From NCBI GenBank assembly GCA_947499305.1, contig CANMNN010000009.1, positions 60,990 through 124,989 on the forward strand: a DNA stretch of 64,000 nucleotides. The letters run 5' to 3'. A program made the position numbers and the translations under genes. The stretch comes from an uncultured Arenicella sp. Lineage in GTDB: Bacteria; Pseudomonadota; Gammaproteobacteria; Arenicellales; Arenicellaceae. Positions 45,354-53,685 of this stretch are shown here, in pieces. Position 1 is the stretch's first letter; each line of letters begins with the position of its first letter. The notes under the pieces were generated by a model, which saw only the letters and a list, made by a program, of their open reading frames with translations, made no database searches and was not told where the DNA came from.

Positions 45354-46271
45354 TTAAGCCTTACCCAATAGCATTGCCAACAGAGCCATCCTAACTGGCA
45401 CGCCATAGCTCGCTTGTTTGAAATAAACCGCGTTTTCTAGATCATCAACCTCTGTGCAAATCTCATCAATACGTGGCAAGGGGTCTAAAACCAAGCAACC
45501 AGAGTTTTCTACGTCTGGCTTGGTTAGGCGATACTTGCGCCTATTCTCTTCAAAGATCTCGCGATTTTCAAAGCGCTCTTCTTGCAAGCGATTGACGTAG
45601 GCTACGTCGTAACCGTCGTGCAGTTGCACTTTATCTGCGATAAGGCACTCGGTGCCACTTGCTCGAAGTTCAGCGAGCAAATTTTCATTGGGTTCAAGCT
45701 CCTTTGGCCCCATGAAGGTAAAGCGGTTGCCTTCATATTGAGACAGCAAACGAGACAATGAATGAATGCTTCTAGACTGCAGCGAATCAAAACCGAAGAC
45801 GATATTGAGTGAACTCAAACGACCTTTTTCTTTGTGGATTGTATAGGCGTCAATTAGGGCTTGGGTGGGGTGCTCGTTGCCGCCGTCGCCGGCGTTGATA
45901 AAGGGCACTTTACTGATACCCGCAGCAATATCGGCGCTACCCTGTTGCGCGTGGCGCATCACAATTATATCTGAGTAGGCTTCAACCATGCGAATCAAGT
46001 CTTCTAAACTCTCGCCCTTCTCAAATGACGTATTGCTGGCATTTTGTGCAAACACCATGCCAGCCTTCAAGCGTTGAGCTGCGCTTTGAAAACTCATCAT
46101 GGTTCTTGAACTTGGTTCAAAAAACAAAAGCGCTACCACCTTATCGTCGAGCAAATCAATTCTGCCTTTGCTCTCTATGCTGGCAGCCATTTGGTCGATC
46201 ACCACAAACAGTTGATCGATGATTTCAGGCGTGAGTTGTTTTGACGACGTTAGCGATTTGAAGGGCAGCAT
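45354..46271 (-). CDS. pyrB: Aspartate carbamoyltransferase catalytic subunit
   Basis: A 305-residue transcarbamoylase. The carbamoyl phosphate site is FFEPSSRTMMSF near residue 50 (usually xSTRTRxSF), the swinging-loop Lys is in SFEKGES, HPTQALIDAYTI is intact, and the aspartate site has NRLQEERF. In the 240s loop the usual HPLPR is DPLPR here (LDPLPRIDEI). It condenses carbamoyl phosphate and aspartate in pyrimidine synthesis. Thr-to-Ser and Arg-to-Met in the first motif and His-to-Asp in the loop are deviations from the E. coli-type enzyme, but the catalytic Arg, Lys and His remain. PyrR and PyrC genes are not next to it. Confidence 0.9.
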   Translation of the reverse strand: MLPFKSLTSSKQLTPEIIDQLFVVIDQMAASIESKGRIDLLDDKVVALLFFEPSSRTMMSFQSAAQRLKAGMVFAQNASNTSFEKGESLEDLIRMVEAYSDIIVMRHAQQGSADIAAGISKVPFINAGDGGNEHPTQALIDAYTIHKEKGRLSSLNIVFGFDSLQSRSIHSLSRLLSQYEGNRFTFMGPKELEPNENLLAELRASGTECLIADKVQLHDGYDVAYVNRLQEERFENREIFEENRRKYRLTKPDVENSGCLVLDPLPRIDEICTEVDDLENAVYFKQASYGVPVRMALLAMLLGKA

Positions 46272-46377
46272 AGATATGGTCTCATCGGCGAATTGCGCGC
46301 AAGAATAGCATAGCTCGCTAAATCCGCTCTATCGAAATTGTGGTCATGCATATATTCAATTGCGTCAGGCCACTAGG

Positions 46378-46818
46378 CTATTCAATTGAATTAAAATAGG
46401 TTTCAAGAATCAATGCGGCGGCAACTTGATCACGCAGCTCTGTTTTTCGTTGTTCACTCAAGCCTCGCTCCGCAAGGCTCTCATTGGCGGCTGATGATGT
46501 AAGTCGCTCATCAACATCGATTATGGGTAGCTTATGCCAGCGGTGAACATGACTTTTAAATCGATTGATAGCCTTATTTAGGTGCGGGTCACTACTTTGC
46601 GGGTCGCCAACGACAATTGCGTCCGGCTGCCACTCTTCAATTAATGCGTCTACGCTAGCCCAATCATGGCGGCCATTATTAACAACGATCATGCCAGCTG
46701 GTGACGCAGACTTAGTATATAAGCTCCCACTGGCGGCGCCTGTTCGCTTCAACCCTATATCAAAAGCCAGAAAAGTTTCAGCTGCCTCGATTCGACTTTT
46801 TAAGCCCTTTTTAGCCAT
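46378..46818 (-). CDS. ruvX: Putative pre-16S rRNA nuclease YqgF/RuvX
   Basis: A 146-residue RNase H-fold nuclease. The first catalytic Asp is in FLAFDIGLKRTGAA near residue 17, VVGDP near 70 is the conserved turn, and VDERLTSSAA near 102 supplies further acidic residues, with DQVAAALILETYF near the end. YqgF matures the 5' end of 16S rRNA and resembles Holliday junction resolvases. It lies 12 bases after the TonB-like gene. The yqgE gene usually found just before it is absent. Confidence 0.92.
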   Translation of the reverse strand: MAKKGLKSRIEAAETFLAFDIGLKRTGAASGSLYTKSASPAGMIVVNNGRHDWASVDALIEEWQPDAIVVGDPQSSDPHLNKAINRFKSHVHRWHKLPIIDVDERLTSSAANESLAERGLSEQRKTELRDQVAAALILETYFNSIE

Positions 46819-46830
46819 CTTCGGGTGTAG

Positions 46831-47736
46831 CTAACCTCGTTGAGGTTGGGCAGACGTGCTAGTAATGCGATTACTTTTCAAGAAATGAATAGAGCGCGTA
46901 ATTACCAAAATGTCTGTTTCCTGAAAAAACTTCTCATCAGGAAATGCTTCAAAAGGAGATGCATCTCGAATGATACGCAATGCTGAGTCATTTAGAATCT
47001 TGTGTTTCGACGGCTTGATGATATCAATGTCGTTAATCGTTCCATTGCGGTTGATCTCAATTGACACAATCAGCGTGCCGTCGAGTTTATTTGCCTTAAC
47101 TTTAACGGGGTAATTGGCATTGCCCACTTCTACTAAGCGCTTACGCCACTTATCAAGATACTCGGCTGCTCCATGTTCTTTAGTGGTCGGAGACAAAAAT
47201 TCTTTTTTAGGGCGTTTACCATAGTCAATCTCATCCTGGCTTATTTTCGCTAATAAGCGCTCACGCTCGAGTTTGCGCGCATCAATGTTAAATTTATCAG
47301 GGCCTTTGGTTGCCTTTTGATTCTTTAGCTTAGTTTCATCGGGCGATAGGCGTTGTAAGCTTATTTCGCCAGTGGTCGCGGTGATGAACTGATCCGGCGT
47401 GATGGTCGATTGTGATTGTTGATCAGCAACCTTTTGAACCGATTGAATATTTGATGGATTCGTCGGTTTCCAGTCTTGGCGTGACTCTGACTCACGATCA
47501 AACTCTCCGCCACCTGAGTTGTTGGAGCTCGAAACAATTTCAGCGTCTTTTGCGCTTTCATTATTCGACGAATTCAGGAGAACCACGTCCAGCGTATTGT
47601 CTGTGCTTGTGCGCGAGGCTATTTCTGGCACCGTGAAGGTCACTAGTAAGATCAGACACAGATGCACGACCGCCGAAAAAAAAGCGGTAACACTGAGTAA
47701 GTCTCGTTGTGAGTCGGTGCTAAGGGAGGCTGCCAT
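46831..47736 (-). CDS. TonB family protein with C-terminal TonB domain
   Basis: A 301-residue protein with an N-terminal membrane helix (about residues 14-36), a long polar periplasmic region rich in Ser, Gln and Lys, and a C-terminal TonB-type domain (residues about 205-290; GTLIVSIEINRNGTINDIDIIKPSKHKILNDSALRII split over a strand-helix pair). The Pro-rich spacer of true TonB is missing. In Pseudomonas the gene at this position, between gshB and yqgE/yqgF, is tonB3, linked to twitching motility and pilus assembly. A similar role is suggested by the neighbouring pil genes. No exbB/exbD genes are nearby. Confidence 0.85.
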   Translation of the reverse strand: MAASLSTDSQRDLLSVTAFFSAVVHLCLILLVTFTVPEIASRTSTDNTLDVVLLNSSNNESAKDAEIVSSSNNSGGGEFDRESESRQDWKPTNPSNIQSVQKVADQQSQSTITPDQFITATTGEISLQRLSPDETKLKNQKATKGPDKFNIDARKLERERLLAKISQDEIDYGKRPKKEFLSPTTKEHGAAEYLDKWRKRLVEVGNANYPVKVKANKLDGTLIVSIEINRNGTINDIDIIKPSKHKILNDSALRIIRDASPFEAFPDEKFFQETDILVITRSIHFLKSNRITSTSAQPQRG

Positions 47737-47761
47737 TACTGCGTTATGGGGTGAACTGAAA

Positions 47762-48712
47762 TTAGTGTGTAGACGCTAATTTTGCCTCAATTGCACGCAT
47801 AAGGTCGAGCGCAATATTGGTATCGTAAGCTTCGTTAATTTCTTTAATGCAAGTTGGGCTGGTAACATTGATCTCAGTTAGTTTATCGCCAATGACGTCT
47901 AGCCCAGCAAACATGATGTTGCGTTTTACTAGCTCAGGCCCAACGATTGAGGCGATATGCCGATCGCTGTCACTAATAGGTTGCGCAACCCCACGACCAC
48001 CAGCGGCCAGATTGCCTCTCGTTTCGCCTTTAGCCGCTAGCCGCGCTAATACGAAGGGCACGGGTTCGCCGTTGACCATTAATATTCGTTTATCACCATC
48101 GACAATTTCAGGCATGTAACGCTGGGCCATGGCGTACGTGCTTTCATGGTGTGTAAGCGTTTCAATAATTACCCCGACATTAGGAGATCCTGCTTGAACT
48201 CGAAAGATCGAAGCCCCGCCCATGCCATCAAGTGGTTTAACGATAATATCCTCATGTTTGGCTAAAAATGCACGAAAATCGGCGCTTTTACGGGTAATGA
48301 TAGTGTCTGGACAAACATCTGGGAACCAAGCGCAATAGGCTTTCTCATTGCAGTCGCGCAGGGCTTTCGGCGAATTCACAACTAAAGCCCCTTGTTGCTC
48401 CGCGAGCTCTAGAATGTAGGTTGAGTAGACGAACTCCATGTCGAATGGCGGGTCTTTTCTCATTAGAATAGCATCGAGGTCGCCCAATTTAACTCGGCGA
48501 TTGTCGCCCAACTCAAACCATTCTTCGGCATTTTGCATCACCTTGAGCGAGCGCATGTCCCCGAACGCTACACCGTTATCGATCGAAAGGTCATTCATTT
48601 CGAGGTACTCGACATCCCAGCCAAGTTGCTGCGCCTGCCATATCATTTCAAAGGTGCTGTCTTTTTTGATGTTAATGGAGCTGATTGGGTCCATTACTAC
48701 GCCGATTTTCAT
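47762..48712 (-). CDS. gshB: Glutathione synthetase
   Basis: A 316-residue ATP-grasp ligase. The N-terminus MKIGVVMDPISSINIKKDST is standard (given here as the first 20 residues), LRKDPPFD-type motif appears as LMRKDPPFDMEFVYSTY, and the ATP-grasp part includes VKPLDGMGGASIFR near 155 and GLDVIGDKLTEINVTSPT near 285. It joins gamma-glutamylcysteine and glycine. An upstream in-frame start at 48751 would add 13 residues, but the ATG at 48712 gives the canonical N-terminus. It is first in the gshB-tonB-ruvX series read leftwards. Confidence 0.94.
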   Translation of the reverse strand: MKIGVVMDPISSINIKKDSTFEMIWQAQQLGWDVEYLEMNDLSIDNGVAFGDMRSLKVMQNAEEWFELGDNRRVKLGDLDAILMRKDPPFDMEFVYSTYILELAEQQGALVVNSPKALRDCNEKAYCAWFPDVCPDTIITRKSADFRAFLAKHEDIIVKPLDGMGGASIFRVQAGSPNVGVIIETLTHHESTYAMAQRYMPEIVDGDKRILMVNGEPVPFVLARLAAKGETRGNLAAGGRGVAQPISDSDRHIASIVGPELVKRNIMFAGLDVIGDKLTEINVTSPTCIKEINEAYDTNIALDLMRAIEAKLASTH

Positions 48713-48897
48713 ACTTAACTGGCCTCGAGTGTTTAGTGGCGGGCATGCCAAATTTTCTACCTTTAATACTACCGCGAAAGAGTATGAAAGTAACTCACCA
48801 AAAAAGGCTTAGCGTGCTAGCCTTGTCTAATAAGACATGACGTTTAGTTAAGGTTTGCCGCCTTGAACGTGTTTGACCTCGAGTGACACTAAGAATT

Positions 48898-49452
48898 ATG
48901 AAAAGTTTAGAAGGCTCGCGCATACGATTGCGCCAGTGGCGCGATTCAGATCGCGCCCCTTTTGCAAAAATGAACGCTGACCCTGAGGTAATGCGTTACT
49001 TCCCTCATTGCTTGAAAGAAGACCAGAGCAATGCGCTGGTCGAACGCTTTACTCGAGATATCGATAGATCCGGCTGGGGCTTCTGGGCCGCTGAGCGGCT
49101 CGATAATTCGAGTTTTATCGGATTTATTGGCATTAATTATACCGCTCAAGGCTTACCGTTTGCACCTTGTGTGGATATCGGCTGGCGCTTATCGACATCG
49201 AACTGGGGGCAGGGGTTTGCAACCGAAGGCGCTCAATTAGCTTTGCGATATGCGTTTGTGCAAGCAAAAATTGCTGAGGTCGTGTCGATGACGCCGCTTA
49301 GCAATGTTGCTTCTCAGAGAGTGATGCAGAAGTTGGGTTTGAAACAGCAAGCTGACACCTTTCTTCACCCAAAACTCGAAGTCAACAGCCCCTTAGCGGA
49401 GCACGTACTGTATCGAATGCATCGAGATGACTGGCTTAGTCTAAGTGTTTAA
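48898..49452 (+). CDS. GNAT family N-acetyltransferase (RimJ/RimL type)
   Basis: A 184-residue acetyltransferase. The N-terminus LEGSRIRLRQWRDSDRAPFAKMNADPEVMRYF has the RimJ/RimL-like pattern, and the acetyl-CoA loop is NWGQGFATEGAQLALRYAF near residue 102, with SNVASQRVMQKLGL near 138. These proteins acetylate N-terminal amino groups or small amines; the substrate is unknown. The ATG at 48898 gives the family N-terminus; a GTG at 48883 is an alternative. The next gene's start is 20 bases downstream of its stop, suggesting co-transcription. Confidence 0.85.
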   Translation: MKSLEGSRIRLRQWRDSDRAPFAKMNADPEVMRYFPHCLKEDQSNALVERFTRDIDRSGWGFWAAERLDNSSFIGFIGINYTAQGLPFAPCVDIGWRLSTSNWGQGFATEGAQLALRYAFVQAKIAEVVSMTPLSNVASQRVMQKLGLKQQADTFLHPKLEVNSPLAEHVLYRMHRDDWLSLSV

Positions 49453-49471
49453 GAATTTAGCGCCTATTGAG

Positions 49472-50608
49472 ATGAATAATTCGATCAAAAATAGCCTGTT
49501 CTGTTGTCTGATCGCAGTATTGTTGTCAACGGTTCCCGCACACGCGAAAACGCAAGGCCAAGATCAGCAAAACATGAGCACTCGAACCCTGAGTGCCTTG
49601 GTTGAGGAATATCGTGGCAAGCCGTATAAAGATTTTGATCGTTTTGCGTTAGATGTTTACATCACCGGCAAGCGTTTTTTGACCAAGCATCAACGCGATG
49701 CGATTGGAGAGTATGCTGCGAATCAGCGTTTGACAGTCCATCAGAGATTCGTCGTTCATCGCTTGCTTGGGGTCTATACCCGTCTCAAATATGGTGGAGA
49801 AGCGCGACGTATGTTGGCAAAATTGGTATCGATACCGAGCTATCGCCAAAAGGGTGTAGAGCAACATAAAAATGATGATTTTATCTCAATGGAAAAAACC
49901 ATTGCTTCGTACGCTAAACAATTCGGGTTGAAGTATAAAAATGTCGGTGGACGTGTTTATGAAGTGACGCTGCCATCGTCGAAAAGGGGCGCATTAATTG
50001 GCTTGCATGCCCATGCCGATGTATTACCGCCGAATCGCGATTTATGGCTATTGGGAGATGGCACCAAGCTAGATCCTTTTAAAATGACTCAAGTGGCTGA
50101 TCGGCTTTATGGGCGTGGAACACAACATAGAAAAAGCGATATTGTTGCTCTTATGATGGCGATGCGAACCATCAAAGAAGAGAAAATCAAGTTGTTCAAT
50201 AAGATCCGCTTGTTAATCGATACAACTCAAGAGAGTACTGCAGACACTATGGAGTATTACCTCAAGAGGAACCCAGTACCCAGCTATAACATCTCCTTAG
50301 GGAGTCTTTCTCCTGGAGGGATGGCAATTTGTGAATTAGGGAATAGCGACCAGCGAAGCCCTTGGTTGAGAAGTCTGCTTGAAATCGCTTCGGAGAACTT
50401 AGATTTAGCCGAGGTATCTTGCTCGACGAGTGGCGACGTTTTAGGGCACCCTCTACCGAATGAAGTTCAATTTGCCTTATCGCAAGCCGGTCAAAAACAA
50501 GCTGACCAAAATCGCAATCAGTTCACCTCTATCGATCAGTTTTTAATTTCTCTACAAATTGCTACCGAATTGATCATGCGCACTGGTTTGATACGAAATC
50601 AGGAGTAG
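49472..50608 (+). CDS. Exported M20-family metallopeptidase homologue, probably catalytically degenerate
   Basis: A 378-residue exported protein (signal peptide to about residue 25, PAHA). From residue 175 it resembles M20 dipeptidases such as PepV: LIGLHAHADVLPP keeps the H-x-D pair (H181, D183), and YGRGTQHRKSD is the region that normally reads GRGTxDDKG. There the bridging Asp is replaced by H219. The usual Glu-Glu pair is E254-S255 in TTQESTAD, and no clear C-terminal His ligand remains. The lid/dimerisation domain is largely missing, so the protein is shorter than PepV (about 460). The N-terminal 120 residues are unrelated to M20. It may be a non-enzymatic binding protein. The frame extends to a GTG at 49445, but the ATG at 49472 gives the signal peptide. 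Confidence 0.7.
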   Translation: MNNSIKNSLFCCLIAVLLSTVPAHAKTQGQDQQNMSTRTLSALVEEYRGKPYKDFDRFALDVYITGKRFLTKHQRDAIGEYAANQRLTVHQRFVVHRLLGVYTRLKYGGEARRMLAKLVSIPSYRQKGVEQHKNDDFISMEKTIASYAKQFGLKYKNVGGRVYEVTLPSSKRGALIGLHAHADVLPPNRDLWLLGDGTKLDPFKMTQVADRLYGRGTQHRKSDIVALMMAMRTIKEEKIKLFNKIRLLIDTTQESTADTMEYYLKRNPVPSYNISLGSLSPGGMAICELGNSDQRSPWLRSLLEIASENLDLAEVSCSTSGDVLGHPLPNEVQFALSQAGQKQADQNRNQFTSIDQFLISLQIATELIMRTGLIRNQE

Positions 50609-50663
50609 CGCGACCTCTATTTTATCTTCTGAGTAGATAATCACTGCTCGGCAGTCGATGGCA

Positions 50664-51527
50664 TTATTCGTCTAATAAAAGCAGTTGCATAATACCCGCT
50701 AAGTTCGCTGTGGGTCTTAATACAAAGTTGACATCAAAATTGTTTCGATCAATACGAAGTTTGCGTTTGAACGTGATTAGATCTCTGCCTACATCCTCGC
50801 AGTTATCACAAGCTAAAGATACTTCTAAGTCGCCGCCGAGATCAGGTCTGAAACCACCTAGTTGATAAGAAAGGGAGTTTTCTCCTTGTTTCAGTTCTAT
50901 TACATCCGAAACAACAAAGAAGCTGGGATTGCGCGACGGAATGCCAATAAGTTGGAGCCTTAAGTCTCGAGGTGCCGGTTGATTGTCGTCTAGGCTAATT
51001 GTTCCAAACACAGATGTGCCTGTAGTTAATGTTAAGTTTAAACGGTCGGGAACATCGTCACCATCGAGAACAACTTGGCTTGAAAAACTAAATTTGTTTC
51101 CTGATAGTGTGTAATATTGTCGCGGTATTACGGCATTGCATCCCGCGCACTCCATTTCTATAACAAGATTATTGAAGCCGATCGTGCTGATACCGCTAAC
51201 AACATAATTTGCTGAAGAGCGGCCTTCGAGGATACTAACTTTAGTCGTCTCAGTATCCAAAATTGGGTAGCTTATGGAGAAAGATGGGGGAGGGCCAAAT
51301 GAAAAAGATCTCTTTGTAATTGTGATTTCGACCATATAGTCACGATCTGCTACCCCTGAATCTAGGCTGATTGTCCCTGCGATTGTTCGACTAAAGGAAG
51401 GAAATGTTGGCGTTGGAGGAATCATGATGGGCACAGACTGTGCCAATGAAGCTACTGGAGTTGCCAAGATAGCGCAGCCAATCAACAGGCTGAATGAAAA
51501 GCGTTTTAAAAACTGTTTTGTATGCAT
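50664..51527 (-). CDS. Secreted two-domain protein with CxxC motifs, unknown function
   Basis: A 287-residue protein I do not recognise. A signal peptide covers residues 1-30 (ASLAQ). Two similar beta-rich units follow, at about 48-160 and 172-280. Each begins with GTISLD, continues with a long strand pair and carries one CxxC (CAGC near 130 and CDNC near 245), then a closing strand. This looks like an internal duplication. The CxxC pairs may be structural disulfides. The C-terminus LLLLDE is short and hydrophobic. The gene stands alone, read leftwards, convergent with the M20-like gene. Confidence 0.6.
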   Translation of the reverse strand: MHTKQFLKRFSFSLLIGCAILATPVASLAQSVPIMIPPTPTFPSFSRTIAGTISLDSGVADRDYMVEITITKRSFSFGPPPSFSISYPILDTETTKVSILEGRSSANYVVSGISTIGFNNLVIEMECAGCNAVIPRQYYTLSGNKFSFSSQVVLDGDDVPDRLNLTLTTGTSVFGTISLDDNQPAPRDLRLQLIGIPSRNPSFFVVSDVIELKQGENSLSYQLGGFRPDLGGDLEVSLACDNCEDVGRDLITFKRKLRIDRNNFDVNFVLRPTANLAGIMQLLLLDE

Positions 51528-51629
51528 TTGAAACTCAGAAATTTCCTTTTAGGCGGCGCAGATTATGCCGACTTCAATAGGTCAATACAAAGTTCATGTG
51601 ATGTTTTTTCTAATTTTCGTTCACGCGAT

Positions 51630-53024
51630 TTAATCTAGAAGTAAAAAACAACAAATACTGATTAAAATTGCAAAGATCAAATTGAGAGCAAGACCTTCGC
51701 GCATCATCTGCTTAATCTCTACATGTCCAGAAGCGTAAGCAATTGCGTTTGGTGCGGTAGCAACGGGTAGCATAAATGCACAGGAGGCGGAAATAGTTGC
51801 AGGGATCATTAATAGCTCAATTGGCAAGCCTGTGCTGGTTGCCGTTGCAGCGAGTATTGGCAACACTAATGTAGTGGTCGCGAGGTTTGAATTCACCTCG
51901 GTAAAGAATGTAATACTCAGGCAGACAAGTAGCATGACCAAGTAGATTGGTAGCACGCTTACCACTCCGCTGAGGCCTGCGCCGATTAGGTCCGCTAAGC
52001 CGCTCTCGAAAAAAGCTTTAGCGATGGTGATGCCGGCCGCGAACATTAGTAATATACCCCAAGGTATCTTATTGGCCGTTTCCCAATTAAGTAATCCGCC
52101 GCCTCGTTCTGATCGCACAACGAACATCAGTGTCGCGCCGAGCATTGCCACCGTTGCATCACCAACTCCGTTTAGCCCGCTTAAGCCCGTCCAACCGCCA
52201 AATGGTTGAGTGCGAAACACCCAAAGAAAAACCATCAGGCAGAACACTGAGATTACACGTTTTTGATCGCTCGTCCACGCTTGTTTCTCGAGAATGCTAC
52301 TTGTGTTTTGTGTTGTTGAATTGCTTAAGTTTCGGCTCAGCCAAAGCCAAGCAATCGGCAATATAACAAGTACGATCGGCAAGCCGATTTTCATCCAATC
52401 TAGAAAACCGAATTCTTGGCCACTAACTTCTTCATATATTCCAGCGAATATTACGTTTGGCGGTGTGCCGATCAATGTGGCGATACCGCCGATTGAGCAG
52501 GCGTAAGCAACCGCAAGAATCAGTGGCGCGGTTAAGCTGGGCTGCTCTAATTGTTTGGCGCACGCGAGAACAATCGGCATCAACATTAGGCAAGTCGCAG
52601 TGTTACTTATCCACATCGAGAGACTGGCGGCAGTTAGCATAAAAGCGGCCATTAGGCGTTTTGCGCTAGAAGTGCCAACCGCTGATAAAATCATGATTGC
52701 GAATTGTTTGTGCGCGCCACTTCGTTCTAGGGCTTTCGCCGCAATAAACCCGCCTAGCATGAGTATGATGATGTGCGAGCCTAAGCCTGCAGCGGCTACT
52801 TTGTGATTAATCACGCCGGCGAGAGGGAATAATGCAAATGGGATCAAAGACGTTGCCGCAACAGGCAGCGCTTCGCTTGCCCAATACCAAGCGGTGAGCA
52901 GAGTGATCGCAGCGGTTGCGCTAGCTGGGTGGTTTATGCCGCTGAGGATCATGAGCAGGTAGACAGCGAGTGCTGCTGAAGGCCCTAAAACGAGATGCTT
53001 AGGTTTGCTTGGTTTTGAGTTCAT
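51630..53024 (-). CDS. SLC13/DASS-family sodium:dicarboxylate (or sulfate) symporter
   Basis: A 464-residue inner-membrane carrier of the divalent anion:sodium symporter family. The two SNT-type motifs are SMWISNTATCLMLMPI near residue 140 and TEVNSNLATTTLVLPI near 375, which line the sodium and substrate sites. About 11-12 helices are visible, including the membrane re-entrant parts near each motif. Family members carry C4-dicarboxylates, citrate or sulfate; the substrate is not readable. The ATG at 53024 is chosen over a TTG two codons upstream. It diverges from the small lipoprotein gene at 53153. Confidence 0.9.
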   Translation of the reverse strand: MNSKPSKPKHLVLGPSAALAVYLLMILSGINHPASATAAITLLTAWYWASEALPVAATSLIPFALFPLAGVINHKVAAAGLGSHIIILMLGGFIAAKALERSGAHKQFAIMILSAVGTSSAKRLMAAFMLTAASLSMWISNTATCLMLMPIVLACAKQLEQPSLTAPLILAVAYACSIGGIATLIGTPPNVIFAGIYEEVSGQEFGFLDWMKIGLPIVLVILPIAWLWLSRNLSNSTTQNTSSILEKQAWTSDQKRVISVFCLMVFLWVFRTQPFGGWTGLSGLNGVGDATVAMLGATLMFVVRSERGGGLLNWETANKIPWGILLMFAAGITIAKAFFESGLADLIGAGLSGVVSVLPIYLVMLLVCLSITFFTEVNSNLATTTLVLPILAATATSTGLPIELLMIPATISASCAFMLPVATAPNAIAYASGHVEIKQMMREGLALNLIFAILISICCFLLLD

Positions 53025-53152
53025 GAGCAATTAAATGGCGGTTAGTTTGTTTTTGTTGTCGCGTGTTTTTTGCTACCATCGCCGAGTAGATAATCAAACG
53101 CTCTCGAGTATGTCGCAGGATGTGCCTTGGCAGAGCATCAAAAGAATAAATA

Positions 53153-53392
53153 ATGACGATGAACAACAACTCTATCAGTAAAGTCGGCCTGCTTCTAACT
53201 CTAAGCGTTTTACTTGGCGCCTGTGGTGGCGGTAAAAAAGAGGTAGCAGCAGAGCCCACGAGCGACATTACCCGACCACCGCTCATCGAGAAGGTATCTG
53301 CGCCTCAAGAAGAAGCTGTTGCCGAGGGTGAAACAATTTCTTTTGATGAATGGCGAAAGCGCCGCGAAGCAGAGAAAAAGCAAGATCAGTAA
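53153..53392 (+). CDS. Small lipoprotein
   Basis: A 79-residue predicted lipoprotein. A hydrophobic signal is followed by the lipobox LLGAC, so Cys24 would be lipidated and the mature protein would have about 56 residues. The mature part is acidic then highly charged (FDEWRKRREAEKKQDQ), probably a helix. It resembles other short entericidin-sized lipoproteins of unknown role. A second ATG lies two codons downstream. It ends at a terminator at 53416. Confidence 0.72.
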   Translation: MTMNNNSISKVGLLLTLSVLLGACGGGKKEVAAEPTSDITRPPLIEKVSAPQEEAVAEGETISFDEWRKRREAEKKQDQ

Positions 53393-53415
53393 GTGTTTTG
53401 CTCAATAGTTCTATT

Positions 53416-53441
53416 AAAAGCCGACATCGTTCGGCTTTTTT
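53416..53441 (+). terminator. Rho-independent terminator after the small lipoprotein
   Basis: AAAAGCCGA pairs with TCGGCTTTT across CATCGT, followed by more T. Confidence 0.88.
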
Positions 53442-53541
53442 TCTGCTTATTGCTTAATAAAAAATCATCAGTTTTTATAAATTCATGCCATTTGAGTCTC
53501 GAAAACTCACTATTCGACACGCAAAGTTGACTAGTTGGCTA

Positions 53542-53559
53542 TTGTCATAGAGCTGTAAT
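53542..53559 (+). promoter_or_regulatory. Pho box (PhoB site) upstream of the porin
   Basis: TTGTCAT-AGAG-CTGTAAT: two 7-bp repeats of the CTGTCAT type separated by 4 bases, the classic PhoB layout (11-bp periodicity). It is about 127 bases upstream of a phosphate-type porin start, which makes phosphate-starvation control likely. Confidence 0.7.
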
Positions 53560-53685
53560 GAAACGAAGTCAGAATGCACTCGTCCAATTTAAGGGCGACA
53601 GTTTAAAGCGCTTTGTGCTCAGCCTCCGCAGATAGAGAGGCACCGCAAAGCCCACATTACTTAAATTCAAGAGGCTTGAGTTAAA

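Noticed and set aside
45318..45355. Strong terminator between pilU and pyrB
   Set aside because: The stem is good but no T-run follows in either direction, so it is mentioned only as a possible weak terminator.
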